Part shown: positions 48,957-57,761 of the stretch, one piece after another
Numbering within the stretch: the stretch's first letter is position 1
Layout of the letters: each line of letters begins with the position of its first letter
From: Acidobacteria bacterium AB60
GTDB lineage: Bacteria > Acidobacteriota > Terriglobia > Terriglobales > Acidobacteriaceae
DNA: 64,000 nucleotides
Direction of reading: 5' to 3'
NCBI GenBank assembly: GCA_008682415.1
Contig: VANK01000004.1
Location: 62,001-126,000 of the forward strand
Translations under genes and position numbers: made by a program
Notes under the pieces: model-generated
Told to the model about the DNA's origin: nothing
The model's input: the letters and a program-made list of their open reading frames with translations, nothing else
The model's database searches: none

Positions 48957-49520
48957 ATGACCACCGCCGCCCGCACATCAGCGCCCGTGTCGAACACACG
49001 GCCGGCGATCGCCGGGATTCTGGCGATCAGCGTAGCCGCTTCCTTGTTTCTGTTCTGGCTGATTTATGTGCATCCGGCATCGGACGCTGGCAGCACGCGG
49101 TATGCGTTTCTGCCAGCCCTGAACGCGGTTCTGAACGGATTGAGCGCGACGGCGCTGCTGATCGGGTTCACGTTCATCCGGGCGCGGCGCATCGCGGCAC
49201 ACCGGGCGTCGATGATCACGGCATTCGTCTTCTCGACGCTGTTCCTGGTGGGTTACATTGCGCACCACGCTCTGCATGGGGATGTCCGGTACCCGGCGCA
49301 CGGCGATTTCCGCACGTTCTACCTGTCGCTGCTGGCCAGCCACATTGTGCTGGCGACGCTGACGCTGCCGCTGGTGCTGGTGACATTTTTCTTTTCCCTC
49401 ACGGGAAGATTTCCGCAGCACCGGAAAATCGCGCGGTGGACGTTTCCGCTGTGGCTATACGTTTCAGTGACCGGGGTGATCACGTACGTGATGCTGCATC
49501 TGGCGCTGAGCCGGGGATGA
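48957..49520 (+). CDS. DUF420 membrane protein (cytochrome oxidase-associated)
   Basis: 187 residues, five hydrophobic helices. DUF420 pattern: FLPALNAVLNGLSATALL, RARRIAAHRASM and the histidines HHALHGD and SHIVLA that may bind haem or copper. DUF420 genes sit beside ctaB and cytochrome oxidase assembly genes, as here, seven bases after ctaB. Confidence 0.88.
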   Translation: MTTAARTSAPVSNTRPAIAGILAISVAASLFLFWLIYVHPASDAGSTRYAFLPALNAVLNGLSATALLIGFTFIRARRIAAHRASMITAFVFSTLFLVGYIAHHALHGDVRYPAHGDFRTFYLSLLASHIVLATLTLPLVLVTFFFSLTGRFPQHRKIARWTFPLWLYVSVTGVITYVMLHLALSRG

Positions 49521-49792
49521 TTGTGCACGAGGGGAAGCCAAGGGTGGTGAAGGCGCCGCCCACCAGCGACGGGACTGTGGAGTTGCTGCGCGGCGGCGGC
49601 TTCATGGTGGGCGCGGGACTGCTGGCGGGGACTCTGCTGCTGACCGTGCTAGGCGGAGTGACTCACACCGGAGCGACCACCAACGGAGGCTGGCTGGCGC
49701 TGATCATTGCGCTGATGTGCCTGCCGTTCGGAGGGCTTCTGCTGGCGCTGGGCGTGGCCAAGTGGCTGCGGAACCGGCGGCTGCAACGCTAG
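49517..49792 (+). CDS. Small two-helix membrane protein
   Basis: 91 residues from ATG 49517, overlapping the DUF420 stop by four bases, so it is translationally coupled to the ctaB unit. Hydrophobic segments about 28-47 and 60-82. No known family recognised; a cytochrome oxidase assembly role is only inferred from position. Confidence 0.7.
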   Translation: MIVHEGKPRVVKAPPTSDGTVELLRGGGFMVGAGLLAGTLLLTVLGGVTHTGATTNGGWLALIIALMCLPFGGLLLALGVAKWLRNRRLQR

Positions 49793-49812
49793 CCCTGAGC
49801 GGCCAATACCGA

Positions 49813-51864
49813 TCACTCGACCAGGTCAGCCTCCTGCGGTCCCAGAACGACCTCCCTTTCGTAGGCGTGGTGGGTGATGAGCCCTTTCCCGGGATGGGTG
49901 ATGGGGATCTTCTTCTCTTCACCGGTGGTGTTCACGTAGAGGGTGCGGCCGTCGATGGTTCGGGCGAAGACTCCTTCGGGCGTTGAAGGGCCGGGCGGAA
50001 TGCCGGCGGCCTGCAAGACATAGCTCAGCACCGGGCCGATCGCCGAGACGCTGGACTCCGTGGCGAGGTAGTACGCCCTGCCCTTGCCAAAGTTATTGAC
50101 GGTGACCGCGGGGAGATTGCCGGGCAGATTGGTGAAGCGCGCGAGGACGGAGGCAGTGGAGGGCTCCAGCACCTCGTAGCGATGGGCTCTGGTTTCGACG
50201 GAGCGGCCGTCGAGTTCGAAGTTGAGCGAGCCGACATCGTAGAAGGCGTTGGTTTTGAGGCCGAAGACATCGCTCAACCGGCCGGGCAGAGGGGTATCAA
50301 ACCAGAGCGCATGTTCGTCGACTTTGGCGGAGTAGGCCGTCATGAGGACACTGCCGCCATTGCTGACGTAGTTGCGGAGGTTGCGGGCGCTGTCTTCATC
50401 CATGACGTAGTCGGCGGGCACGACGACCAGTTTGTAGCGAGACAGGTCTTCGTGGCCGATGTTGATGATGGCGGTGTCAAGGTTGGCGCGGAAGAGAGGC
50501 TCGAAGGCATTCTGCACCTGCTCGGCATAGTTGGTTTTGAAGTATTGGAGCGTGGTGTTGGAGGGACCGTTGGGGTGGGAGGCGAGAGCCGACGCGAAGG
50601 AGTAGGCGATTGCGACGGGAGGTTGGGTGTAGCGCGGGAAGCCGTAGTGCTGAAGGTCCCGGAACTCCGTGGCGATGCGCGCGAACTCGTCGACCTTCCA
50701 TGAGGGGGTGCCGTCATGATCGAGCAGCCCGAAGAGCCCCTGTTCTTCGCCGCCGCGATGGCTGTTGAAGGTCCAGGCAAGGATGCCCTGGGTTCCCATC
50801 ATGAGGCCGAGGTAGGCGTACATCCGGCTGCGGCCGGGCGTGCCGTAGAAGCCGCCTCCTCCCGCGGTGAACTCGTTGAACCAGATCGGCGTGGGCAGCG
50901 CGCCCTTGATCATGAGCGCGCCGAAGGCGCCGCCGATGGGTTCGCCGGGATAGAAGCCCTCGGCGCCGAAGGAGGCATAGGACCGGTAGCTGCTGAGGTA
51001 GTCGAAGCCGCGGCGCGAGGCGTTGTCCCAGAGGTTGGAGATGGAGGGAAGTTCGGGCATGTCGCGGCTGCGAATCGCGTCGAGTTCTTCCAGGCGGGCG
51101 ATGCTCACGTCAGACCAGTAGCGGTGCAGATCGAGAAATCGTTCCGCGGGCCCTGGTCCGTCGGCGAGCGGCAGGTCGACGTCTTCAAAGCGGTTGAGGC
51201 GGCGCGACCACCGCTGCGCGGCCCATGCCTTGTTGAGTTCCTCGACGGTTCCGTACTTCTTCCGCAGCCAGGCAATGAATCGCTGGCGATCGGCTTCCGA
51301 GTAGGAAATGAATCCGTTGCCGATTTCATTGTTGTAGCCGATGGCGATGACGGCGGGGTGATGCGCGTAGCGCTTCATCATGGTGTCGGCCAGGATTCCG
51401 AGTTCGCGAACGTAGTCGGGATCGCTGATGTCATCCATGTATCGCTCAGCGGGCGGGAGCCGCGTTCCGTTCTGCGCGACGATGTCGACCCCGGGATATT
51501 GCCGGTGCAGCCAGATGGGCGCAGGCGAGCCGGGGATGTCGAGGATCACGCGGATTCCGGCCGCGTGCATCTTATCCATGACCTTGTCAAACCACTCGAA
51601 GGTGAACTGACCCTGCGCGGGTTCGAAGGAGTCCCATGACAGATCGCCCATGCGCACGACGTTGAACCCGGCGTGCGCCATGATGGCGATGTCGCGGTCA
51701 ATCTCTTCCGGAGAGCGATCGATGGGCTGGTAACAGGCGCCGACAAAGAGCTGGCCGGGACCGGGCCAGCTGGGATGAGGAGTTGCCTCTTGCGCCCAGC
51801 ATGAAGAGACGCTCAGCAGCGCGAAGACAAAAGCCCTAACCAACGATCGTGACAATGCGGTCAA
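49813..51864 (-). CDS. Exported GH42 beta-galactosidase
   Basis: 683 residues from TTG 51864 with AAGG upstream. Signal peptide about 1-24 (ending CWAQ). Catalytic acid/base Glu180 in GYNNEIG and nucleophile Glu331 in WFNEFTAGG lie in the TIM-barrel; a trimerisation-like beta-galactosidase domain (about 420-600) and a small C-terminal domain follow. Hydrolyses terminal beta-galactosides, here outside the cytoplasm. It converges with the plus-strand ctaB unit. Confidence 0.94.
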   Translation of the reverse strand: MTALSRSLVRAFVFALLSVSSCWAQEATPHPSWPGPGQLFVGACYQPIDRSPEEIDRDIAIMAHAGFNVVRMGDLSWDSFEPAQGQFTFEWFDKVMDKMHAAGIRVILDIPGSPAPIWLHRQYPGVDIVAQNGTRLPPAERYMDDISDPDYVRELGILADTMMKRYAHHPAVIAIGYNNEIGNGFISYSEADRQRFIAWLRKKYGTVEELNKAWAAQRWSRRLNRFEDVDLPLADGPGPAERFLDLHRYWSDVSIARLEELDAIRSRDMPELPSISNLWDNASRRGFDYLSSYRSYASFGAEGFYPGEPIGGAFGALMIKGALPTPIWFNEFTAGGGGFYGTPGRSRMYAYLGLMMGTQGILAWTFNSHRGGEEQGLFGLLDHDGTPSWKVDEFARIATEFRDLQHYGFPRYTQPPVAIAYSFASALASHPNGPSNTTLQYFKTNYAEQVQNAFEPLFRANLDTAIINIGHEDLSRYKLVVVPADYVMDEDSARNLRNYVSNGGSVLMTAYSAKVDEHALWFDTPLPGRLSDVFGLKTNAFYDVGSLNFELDGRSVETRAHRYEVLEPSTASVLARFTNLPGNLPAVTVNNFGKGRAYYLATESSVSAIGPVLSYVLQAAGIPPGPSTPEGVFARTIDGRTLYVNTTGEEKKIPITHPGKGLITHHAYEREVVLGPQEADLVE

Positions 51865-51972
51865 CCTTTCCGATGAGCGGCCGACGACGAACTTTCTTCA
51901 TTGCAGAGAGGTGCCCGGACGCGAAAAATGACTCCTCTGATTTTGCCAGAAAGGCCCGGATGAGCGCTGTGT

Positions 51973-52020
51973 CTATTTGCGCGTCAGGCGCACGAGGACG
52001 ATGTCATTGCTGTTCATGGG
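51973..52020 (-). pseudogene. C-terminal remnant of a glycosidase-like gene
   Basis: A short minus-strand frame ends NSNDIVLVRLTRK and a TAG at 51973-51975. The pattern is typical of the last strand of a secreted glycosidase, but no upstream coding continues. Too short to assign a family. Confidence 0.3.
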
Positions 52021-52042
52021 CAACATCTAGTGCAATGGCGGG

Positions 52043-52213
52043 CCCCTGCTCGATCACTTCGACATCTTCAAAGAAGCAGGCAGTCTGAAGGCCGTGACCA
52101 AGACCTTCTGTCACCTGAAGCCTTCCACCGAGGGCAAGCTCGATCTGACGTTCGAACGGGTCAAGAACTTCGCAACGATATATGCCATTGAAGTGATCGA
52201 CGAGTCGGAGTGA
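52043..52213 (+). pseudogene. C-terminal remnant of a malectin/carbohydrate-binding domain protein
   Basis: A frame without its own start reads FDIFKEAGSLKAVTK, then KTFCHLKPSTEGKLDL and FERVKNFATIYAIEV before TGA 52211-52213. This is the end pattern of a malectin-like domain found at the C-terminus of secreted glycoside hydrolases. Everything upstream has been lost or scrambled, so it is a gene relic. Confidence 0.6.
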
Positions 52214-52275
52214 TTGCGGGATACGAACGCCAGCGCTTGCCAGCGGTCCGGCAGGACTCGCGCACGGCCGATTGA

Positions 52276-52536
52276 TTATCCGCGCGACCGTCCTGCCGGC
52301 GAATCGACGCCGCCGGTGATGGTTCTCGAGGCGCCCAGATCGGACTGAATGAAGCGATAGGCAGTCGGTTGCTGGGTCACGACCGGAATCGCATCCGTCT
52401 TCATGTCTTCTTTATCGAAGAATTCGCTCTTGAAGATAGAAAGCCAGCTTAAGACCACCACGATGGAACAGCCAGCGAGTCCGGTGAAGAACAAGACCTC
52501 GATCAAACGAATACAAATGGATCCCAACCTCTCCAT
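52276..52536 (-). CDS. Small single-helix membrane protein
   Basis: 86 residues from ATG 52536; the open frame extends to 52590, but the internal ATG has GGAGG upstream. One transmembrane helix (about 9-32, IRLIEVLFFTGLAGCSIVVVL). The rest is polar. Unknown family. Divergent from amtB across a 320-bp region. Confidence 0.6.
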   Translation of the reverse strand: MERLGSICIRLIEVLFFTGLAGCSIVVVLSWLSIFKSEFFDKEDMKTDAIPVVTQQPTAYRFIQSDLGASRTITGGVDSPAGRSRG

Positions 52537-52643
52537 TGCGACGTCATCCTCCGGATCAGGCTTGCATTGACGAATGGGAGCGGGCGGCACTGCGGGGAAT
52601 GCGGTGCGACCCGTATGGAGACTAGGTCAGATGCGAGGGAGGA

Positions 52644-52668
52644 ACAAGATATACGAAGGTATACTTGT
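52644..52668. promoter_or_regulatory. Near-palindrome between divergent genes, upstream of amtB
   Basis: ACAAGATATAC and GTATACTTGT form an inverted repeat around GAAG with one extra base. It lies in the 322-bp region between the small membrane protein and amtB and is a possible operator. No sigma-54 promoter was found with confidence. Confidence 0.35.
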
Positions 52669-52858
52669 CCTCTCTCCGACGCCCTTCTAGAGTGCAAATA
52701 ACCCGGAGCAAGCCGACTCCATCAGAGCACCGGGGTGGTCCTGATTGTTTCCGCGTGCATCGTCATCCGATGCACCGAGGTGGACCGCTGGGTACTTGAG
52801 CAGAGCCATGCTCACACACCGCTAACGCACCAGAAAAATGAACCGGAGGAGCTACACG

Positions 52859-54481
52859 ATGAAGTCAATTGTGCGGCGGAGGGATTCCCTATCCTTCGCA
52901 GAGAAGCTATCGCGACTTGCGACACGTTTGCGCGATCCCCAGTGGCGGCGCTACGGCGCAACAATCTTGGCCGGCAAGGTGGCCGGCGTGGGCGCAACGC
53001 TGGCCATCATGGCCGGCGTGACAGGATTGCTGTTTGCGAAGGTGTATGCCGCCGACGCACCGGCCCTGAAGGCGGCCGATGTGGTGAACCCCATCAACAC
53101 GGCGTGGACACTGATCGCGGCGTTTCTCGTTTTTGGCATGCAGGTGGGTTTCACGATGCTGGAAGCGGGTTTCTGCCGGTCACGCGAGACCGTGAACGTA
53201 CTGATGGAGTGCATCGTCGACACGTGTCTTTGCGGGATTTTGTTTTACGCGATCGGCTTTGCGTTCATGTTCAGCCACGGGAATGGCTTCATCGGATATC
53301 ACTGGTTCTTCCTGCAGGGAGCTCCGGAGACGTATGAGTCCACCGGCGTGGCGTTCCTGGCAGTGTGGATCTTCCAGTTCGCGTTTGCGGACACCTGCTC
53401 GACGATTACCTCCGGGGCAATGATCGGCCGCACGGGATTCATCGGCGATCTTTTGTACTCGGTGGGCGTCTCGGGCTTTATCTATCCGATCATCGGCCAC
53501 TGGGCGTGGGGACCGGACGGCTTCCTCGCCACGATGGGAGCAGCGGGATACTTCCTTCCGTCGCTGGGTCAGAGCTTCCATGACTTCGCCGGGTCTACGG
53601 TAGTGCATACCATCGGCGGATTCATCGCGCTGGCGGGTTCCATCATCCTTGGACCGCGCTTGGGACGCAAGTTCAAGCGCGATGGCGGCGCGCCCATGTT
53701 GCCGCACGATTTGACGATCGCCGCTGCCGGCGGTCTGATCCTGTGGTTCGGCTGGTACGGCTTCAATCCGGGGTCGACGCTCTCCGCCATGGATATCGCC
53801 GGAATCGGACGGGTGTCTGCGAATACGACGCTGGCTGCCTGCGCCGCAGGATTGACGGCCATGATGTATGCCTATTTCCTGACGAAGAAGTGGGATGTCG
53901 GCTTCACCGTCAACGGCTTCCTTGCGGGTTTGGTGGCGATCACCTGCCCCTGCTACTGGGTGAGCCCGACGGGCGCCATTCTCCTGGGCGGTATCGCTGG
54001 CGTGGTGGTCTGCCTGGGTGTGGAGTTGCTGGAGTGGCTCCGTATTGACGACCCGATCGGAGCTGTTCCGGTGCACGGTATTTGCGGCATCTGGGGCACC
54101 TTGTCGCTCGGCCTGTTTGCCTGCGGCAAGTACGGTGCGACTGGACCGACCGGACCGGACAACTCGGCTCCCCTAGCGGGTTTGTTCTACGGGGGCGGAT
54201 TCACTCTTTTGAAGGCGCAGTTTATCGGCAGTGCGATCATCACCGTTTCCACGTTCGTCGTCGCGCTGGCGCTGATGTACGTGGTGAACCTCACGGGCAC
54301 ACTGCGCGTGTCGGAAGAAGGGGAGCTGTACGGCCTCGATCTTCACGAGCACGGCATCTCTGCGTATCCCGAGTACGTCATTTCCTCTTTGGCAGCTCCA
54401 GCTGGGATGCCGAAGGATCTGACTGTGCCCGCGCCTGCGTATGAGGCCAGGGTGCTTCGAACCGCGCCCGGACAAGACTGA
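52859..54481 (+). CDS. amtB: Ammonium transporter
   Basis: 540 residues from ATG 52859, supported by GGAGGAG eight bases upstream. An N-terminal charged stretch of about 40 residues precedes a signal-like hydrophobic segment (about 45-68, ending VYAADA), then eleven transmembrane helices with the Amt motifs DTCSTI-type and HTIGGF (about 256). It is longer than E. coli AmtB (428), mainly at the N- and C-termini. Co-located with glnK, which closes the channel. Confidence 0.96.
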   Translation: MKSIVRRRDSLSFAEKLSRLATRLRDPQWRRYGATILAGKVAGVGATLAIMAGVTGLLFAKVYAADAPALKAADVVNPINTAWTLIAAFLVFGMQVGFTMLEAGFCRSRETVNVLMECIVDTCLCGILFYAIGFAFMFSHGNGFIGYHWFFLQGAPETYESTGVAFLAVWIFQFAFADTCSTITSGAMIGRTGFIGDLLYSVGVSGFIYPIIGHWAWGPDGFLATMGAAGYFLPSLGQSFHDFAGSTVVHTIGGFIALAGSIILGPRLGRKFKRDGGAPMLPHDLTIAAAGGLILWFGWYGFNPGSTLSAMDIAGIGRVSANTTLAACAAGLTAMMYAYFLTKKWDVGFTVNGFLAGLVAITCPCYWVSPTGAILLGGIAGVVVCLGVELLEWLRIDDPIGAVPVHGICGIWGTLSLGLFACGKYGATGPTGPDNSAPLAGLFYGGGFTLLKAQFIGSAIITVSTFVVALALMYVVNLTGTLRVSEEGELYGLDLHEHGISAYPEYVISSLAAPAGMPKDLTVPAPAYEARVLRTAPGQD

Positions 54482-54502
54482 TTACGCCGGAAAGAGGAGC
54501 TC

Positions 54503-54841
54503 ATGACAAAGATCGAAGCGATCGTGCGGCCGAATAAATTCGAATCGGTCAAGGAAGCTCTCACTCAACTGGGAATCGATGGCATGACCGTGTCCGAAGT
54601 ACGTGGGCACGGTCGCCAGAAAGGCCACACGGAGGTATTTCGTGGACGCGAGTACGGTGTTGATCTTCTTCCCAAGATCAAGATCGAGGTCGTTCTCCAT
54701 GAAGACCTTGTAGACCGGGCCATGGAGGCGATTCAGGGCGCGGCCTACACCGGGAAGATCGGTGACGGCAAGATCTTCCTGTACCGGGTGGAAGGAGCGC
54801 TTCGCATTCGCAGTCAAGAGCGCGACGTTGCCGCCCTTTGA
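54503..54841 (+). CDS. glnK: Nitrogen regulatory protein PII
   Basis: 112 residues. The T-loop carries Tyr51 in RGREYGVDLLPK, the uridylylation site, and the ATP/2-oxoglutarate motif GAAYTGKIGDGKIF (about 79-92) is intact. It binds and blocks AmtB according to nitrogen status. It lies 21 bases after amtB, consistent with the classical amtB-glnK operon. Confidence 0.97.
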   Translation: MTKIEAIVRPNKFESVKEALTQLGIDGMTVSEVRGHGRQKGHTEVFRGREYGVDLLPKIKIEVVLHEDLVDRAMEAIQGAAYTGKIGDGKIFLYRVEGALRIRSQERDVAAL

Positions 54842-54866
54842 GAACCTCACGGTGAAATAGCAGGCG

Positions 54867-54914
54867 GATGTCCGGGTCAGGCATATCTATGAATAGTCGC
54901 CCGGTCCGGACATC
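54867..54914. terminator. Possible hairpin terminator after glnK
   Basis: GATGTCCGG (54867-54875) pairs perfectly with CCGGACATC (54906-54914) across 30 bases. It is GC-rich but lacks a T-run, so it may slow rather than fully stop transcription into the next gene. Confidence 0.45.
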
Positions 54915-54953
54915 AGCATCTGTAGAGCAGAGTTCCCGGGAGATACAAATCGT

Positions 54954-55484
54954 ATGTCCGCAATTTCTCCTACTCCCTCTTTCGATCGCGGCGGCGTACC
55001 TTCGCGGTGGAAGGATCGTTCGGGGCTGGCTGAGTATCTGCGCGAGGTCAGCCTGTTTCTTAAAGGTTTTCGCAGAAAGCTGCGGGTCGGAGAGCACTCG
55101 CGAGCGCCGCTCCGGCTGATTCGCTTTCATCTCGATCATGGGACGATCTGGTGTGATTGGGTGGCACGGGAGCCCGATCCGTGGGATGCGATGTTGCCCG
55201 CGAGAATTGGCAGGCGCCATGTATCTCTGCAGGCGTTGAAAGATGCGATCGAGGCGAGGTCGTTAATCTTCGGCGCTTTGCAGGAATCGGATTACGCGCA
55301 AGTGCGCGTCTACCGGCTGGCCGGCGACAACTCCCTGGAAACCATCATCTTCGGAAGCCTGCGGCGCCATGGAGGCAGCTTTCGGCATGTTCACTCGCTG
55401 GTGATGCGCGCCAAGCTACTTGGGTTTCGCTTCCGGTTGCAGGACGAGATTCTCGAGCCTCTTCGGCCGGAAGACCAGATCTGA
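54954..55484 (+). CDS. Unknown cytoplasmic protein downstream of glnK
   Basis: 176 residues. No signal or membrane helix. Mixed alpha/beta composition with an APLRLIRFHLDHGTIWCDWVAREPDPWDA stretch (about 51-79) and a basic C-terminal half. No family recognised. It lies 112 bases after glnK and converges on the response regulator gene with a 1-bp gap, an unusually tight tail-to-tail junction. Confidence 0.68.
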   Translation: MSAISPTPSFDRGGVPSRWKDRSGLAEYLREVSLFLKGFRRKLRVGEHSRAPLRLIRFHLDHGTIWCDWVAREPDPWDAMLPARIGRRHVSLQALKDAIEARSLIFGALQESDYAQVRVYRLAGDNSLETIIFGSLRRHGGSFRHVHSLVMRAKLLGFRFRLQDEILEPLRPEDQI

Positions 55485-55485
55485 C

Positions 55486-56151
55486 TCAGGGTTTGATTAG
55501 CCTTCGAGAGCTCCAGGACGGAAAGCGCACCCGTTCGCACATTTTGACGAGATCGGCGAGTGATTCCGCACGCATCCCCTCCATGACCCTGCGACGATGA
55601 ACCTTGACCATGATCTCGCTGATCTCGAGTTCGGAGGCGATTTGCTTATTGAGCAGGCCCGCTGTCACCATGGCCATGACCTGCCGCTCCCGTTCCGTGA
55701 GGGAATCAATGCGCGCCTCGATTGCCTGAAGGAGAGCCTGCTCCTTACGCCGCTCGCTGTCGAGAATGAAGGCTTGCGTGACGGCTTGCAGTAGCTCCTG
55801 CTTCTGGAAAGGTTTGAAGAGGAACTCGACCGCCCCGGCCTTCAGCACCTTGCGCACCATGGGCATGTCACCGTGGGCTGTCATGAAGATGACTGGCAAG
55901 GCGCAACCTGCGCGCCCAAGTTCATCCTGAAATTCAGGGCCGCTGATTCCAGGAAGCCGGGCGTCGAGAAGAATGCAACCAGCGAGATCATTCCCAAGCA
56001 CTTCGCGGAACTCCTCTGCCGATGCGTAGCAGAACGCAGGAATGCCGACTGCCTCGAGCAGGTTGGCGAGGCCCTCCCTTATGGACGGGTCATCGTCAAC
56101 GATGTGCACGGATTGAGCGCCTTGTTGCCGGGCGGGCTCTTTATCACTCAT
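55486..56151 (-). CDS. FixJ-type response regulator
   Basis: 221 residues from ATG 56151. Receiver domain with acidic pocket HIVDDDPS and phospho-acceptor Asp63 in LLDARLPG, then the FLFKPF lysine. The C-terminal LuxR/FixJ-type helix-turn-helix starts at LTERERQVMAMV (about 149). The gene overlaps the kinase stop by eight bases, so the two form a two-component operon. Targets unknown; nearness to amtB/glnK makes nitrogen control possible but unproven. Confidence 0.93.
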   Translation of the reverse strand: MSDKEPARQQGAQSVHIVDDDPSIREGLANLLEAVGIPAFCYASAEEFREVLGNDLAGCILLDARLPGISGPEFQDELGRAGCALPVIFMTAHGDMPMVRKVLKAGAVEFLFKPFQKQELLQAVTQAFILDSERRKEQALLQAIEARIDSLTERERQVMAMVTAGLLNKQIASELEISEIMVKVHRRRVMEGMRAESLADLVKMCERVRFPSWSSRRLIKP

Positions 56152-57682
56152 GGCCGACTGGAATGCTGAACTGCACGACGGCTCCTCCGGAGGTTGCGTT
56201 TCGCACGGAGATGCGCCCGCTGTGCGCTTCAATAATGCTACGGCAAATGGCCAAGCCGATCCCGGTTCCGTGTTTCTTGGTGGAAAAGAACGGCTGGAAG
56301 ATGTCCATCATCAACTCCGGAGCGATTCCCGGCCCAGTATCGGCGACCAGGACAGCGATCTTCGATGAAGACGAGGGATCCACCATCGTGGTGAGGGTGA
56401 GTAGCCGCTCGGTTGGAACCTGGGCCATCGCCTCCATCGCGTTGCGGGCGAGGTTGATGATCACCTGCTGGATCTGAATCGGATCGACCTCCACCCTGGG
56501 AAGCTGGCGGTCCAGTTGCATCTCCACGGTGACCCCGTCGCGAATCGCCTCATCGCGGAGGAGCCTGATCGACTCCTCAATCAATTCATTCAGGTCCGTC
56601 TCGGTTCGCAGCGGGTCATCTTCGCTAAACAGAGCGCGCACGCGACGGACGATCGCGCCTGCGCGCGTACTCTCCTGCACAATCTTTTCCGCGGATGCGG
56701 AGACCTTCTCAAGATTGGGAGGAACGCAGCTTGCCCATTCGACACATGCGTGCGCGTGCGTGGCGAGCGCAGTCATCGGCTGGTTCAACTCATGCGCAAT
56801 GGAGGCGGCGACCTCAGACATGCTAAGTGTGCGCGTAACGCGCGAGAGACTTTCCTGACGACGCTTCAAGAGCTGCTGCTCACGTTGACGGTCTTCGATA
56901 TCGATGTGAATGCCGTACCAGAGCGCGATCTCGCCATCGTGGGAGCGTTGGGGGAAGGCCCGGATCAGGAACCATCGCTGCCCTGCGGCGCCGAAAACTC
57001 GCGCTTCCACCTCGAAGGAGCTTCCGGATTCCCTCGCGTGTTTCCAGGCCTCGTGGAATCCTTCCGCATCTCGCGGGTGAATGGCCCGGAACAGGCGATC
57101 TGCCGAGAGCTGCTCTTCTTGCAGGCCGAGATATTCCCGCAGGGTCTGATTCACATATTCGACGTTGCCTTTCCCATCGGCGCGCCAGATCTGCTGGGGG
57201 ATTGCTTCCGTCAAGAGACGGAGCTGACGTTCGCTCTGCTGGATCTCACGGTTCGATCGCTCCAGTTCCGCCGTGCGTTCCTGCACGCGCGTCTCAAGCA
57301 GGTCTCGGGCGAGGCGAACCTGGCTTTCCGCCCTCTTTCGAGCCGAGCTGACGAAGCTCATTGCGATGGCGAAGAGGATGAATGCCGCCAGAAAGCTCTG
57401 GGACTCGGACGCAACCGTAATGGAGTAGAACGGGGGAATGAAGAAATAGGTGACAAGAAACGACGAAAGCACGACCGCGACGAGCCCGGCAATCCGCCCG
57501 CCAAACCAGGCGCTGCCCATGATCGCGCCAAAGAACAGAAACACGAACGGGTAGTCGATCCAGTGTTGCAGGGGAAACGTCCACAACAACGCCACCAGCA
57601 CGAATGCGACGGCGATGGAGACGGGCTTCAGTCCGTATTCAAAAAGAGATTGCGACAGACTCCGCGGCTCTGCGGGGAACAT
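56144..57682 (-). CDS. Membrane-bound PAS sensor histidine kinase (DUF4118/FixL-like)
   Basis: 512 residues. Four transmembrane helices (about 21-112) resemble the KdpD-type DUF4118 module. A coiled coil (about 115-150) leads to a PAS domain (about 150-265, EAIPQQIWRADGKGNVEYVN). HisKA has phospho-acceptor His297 in SIAHELNQP, followed by HATPase with NLARNAMEAM, DTGPGI and GTGIGL. The H-box wording SMSEVAASIAHELNQPMTAL is of the FixL subgroup. The signal is unknown. Confidence 0.95.
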   Translation of the reverse strand: MFPAEPRSLSQSLFEYGLKPVSIAVAFVLVALLWTFPLQHWIDYPFVFLFFGAIMGSAWFGGRIAGLVAVVLSSFLVTYFFIPPFYSITVASESQSFLAAFILFAIAMSFVSSARKRAESQVRLARDLLETRVQERTAELERSNREIQQSERQLRLLTEAIPQQIWRADGKGNVEYVNQTLREYLGLQEEQLSADRLFRAIHPRDAEGFHEAWKHARESGSSFEVEARVFGAAGQRWFLIRAFPQRSHDGEIALWYGIHIDIEDRQREQQLLKRRQESLSRVTRTLSMSEVAASIAHELNQPMTALATHAHACVEWASCVPPNLEKVSASAEKIVQESTRAGAIVRRVRALFSEDDPLRTETDLNELIEESIRLLRDEAIRDGVTVEMQLDRQLPRVEVDPIQIQQVIINLARNAMEAMAQVPTERLLTLTTMVDPSSSSKIAVLVADTGPGIAPELMMDIFQPFFSTKKHGTGIGLAICRSIIEAHSGRISVRNATSGGAVVQFSIPVGHE

Positions 57683-57761
57683 CCTTTGATCCTACGGGGA
57701 GGCACCCGCCAGGACAATTGCTATTCGAGACTTCAAGCAGAGCCGCGCTATGGTAGGCAGA

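Noticed and set aside
52681..52858. Sigma-54 promoter for amtB
   Set aside because: TGG...TTG-type match at about 52735 lacks the required GC at -12.
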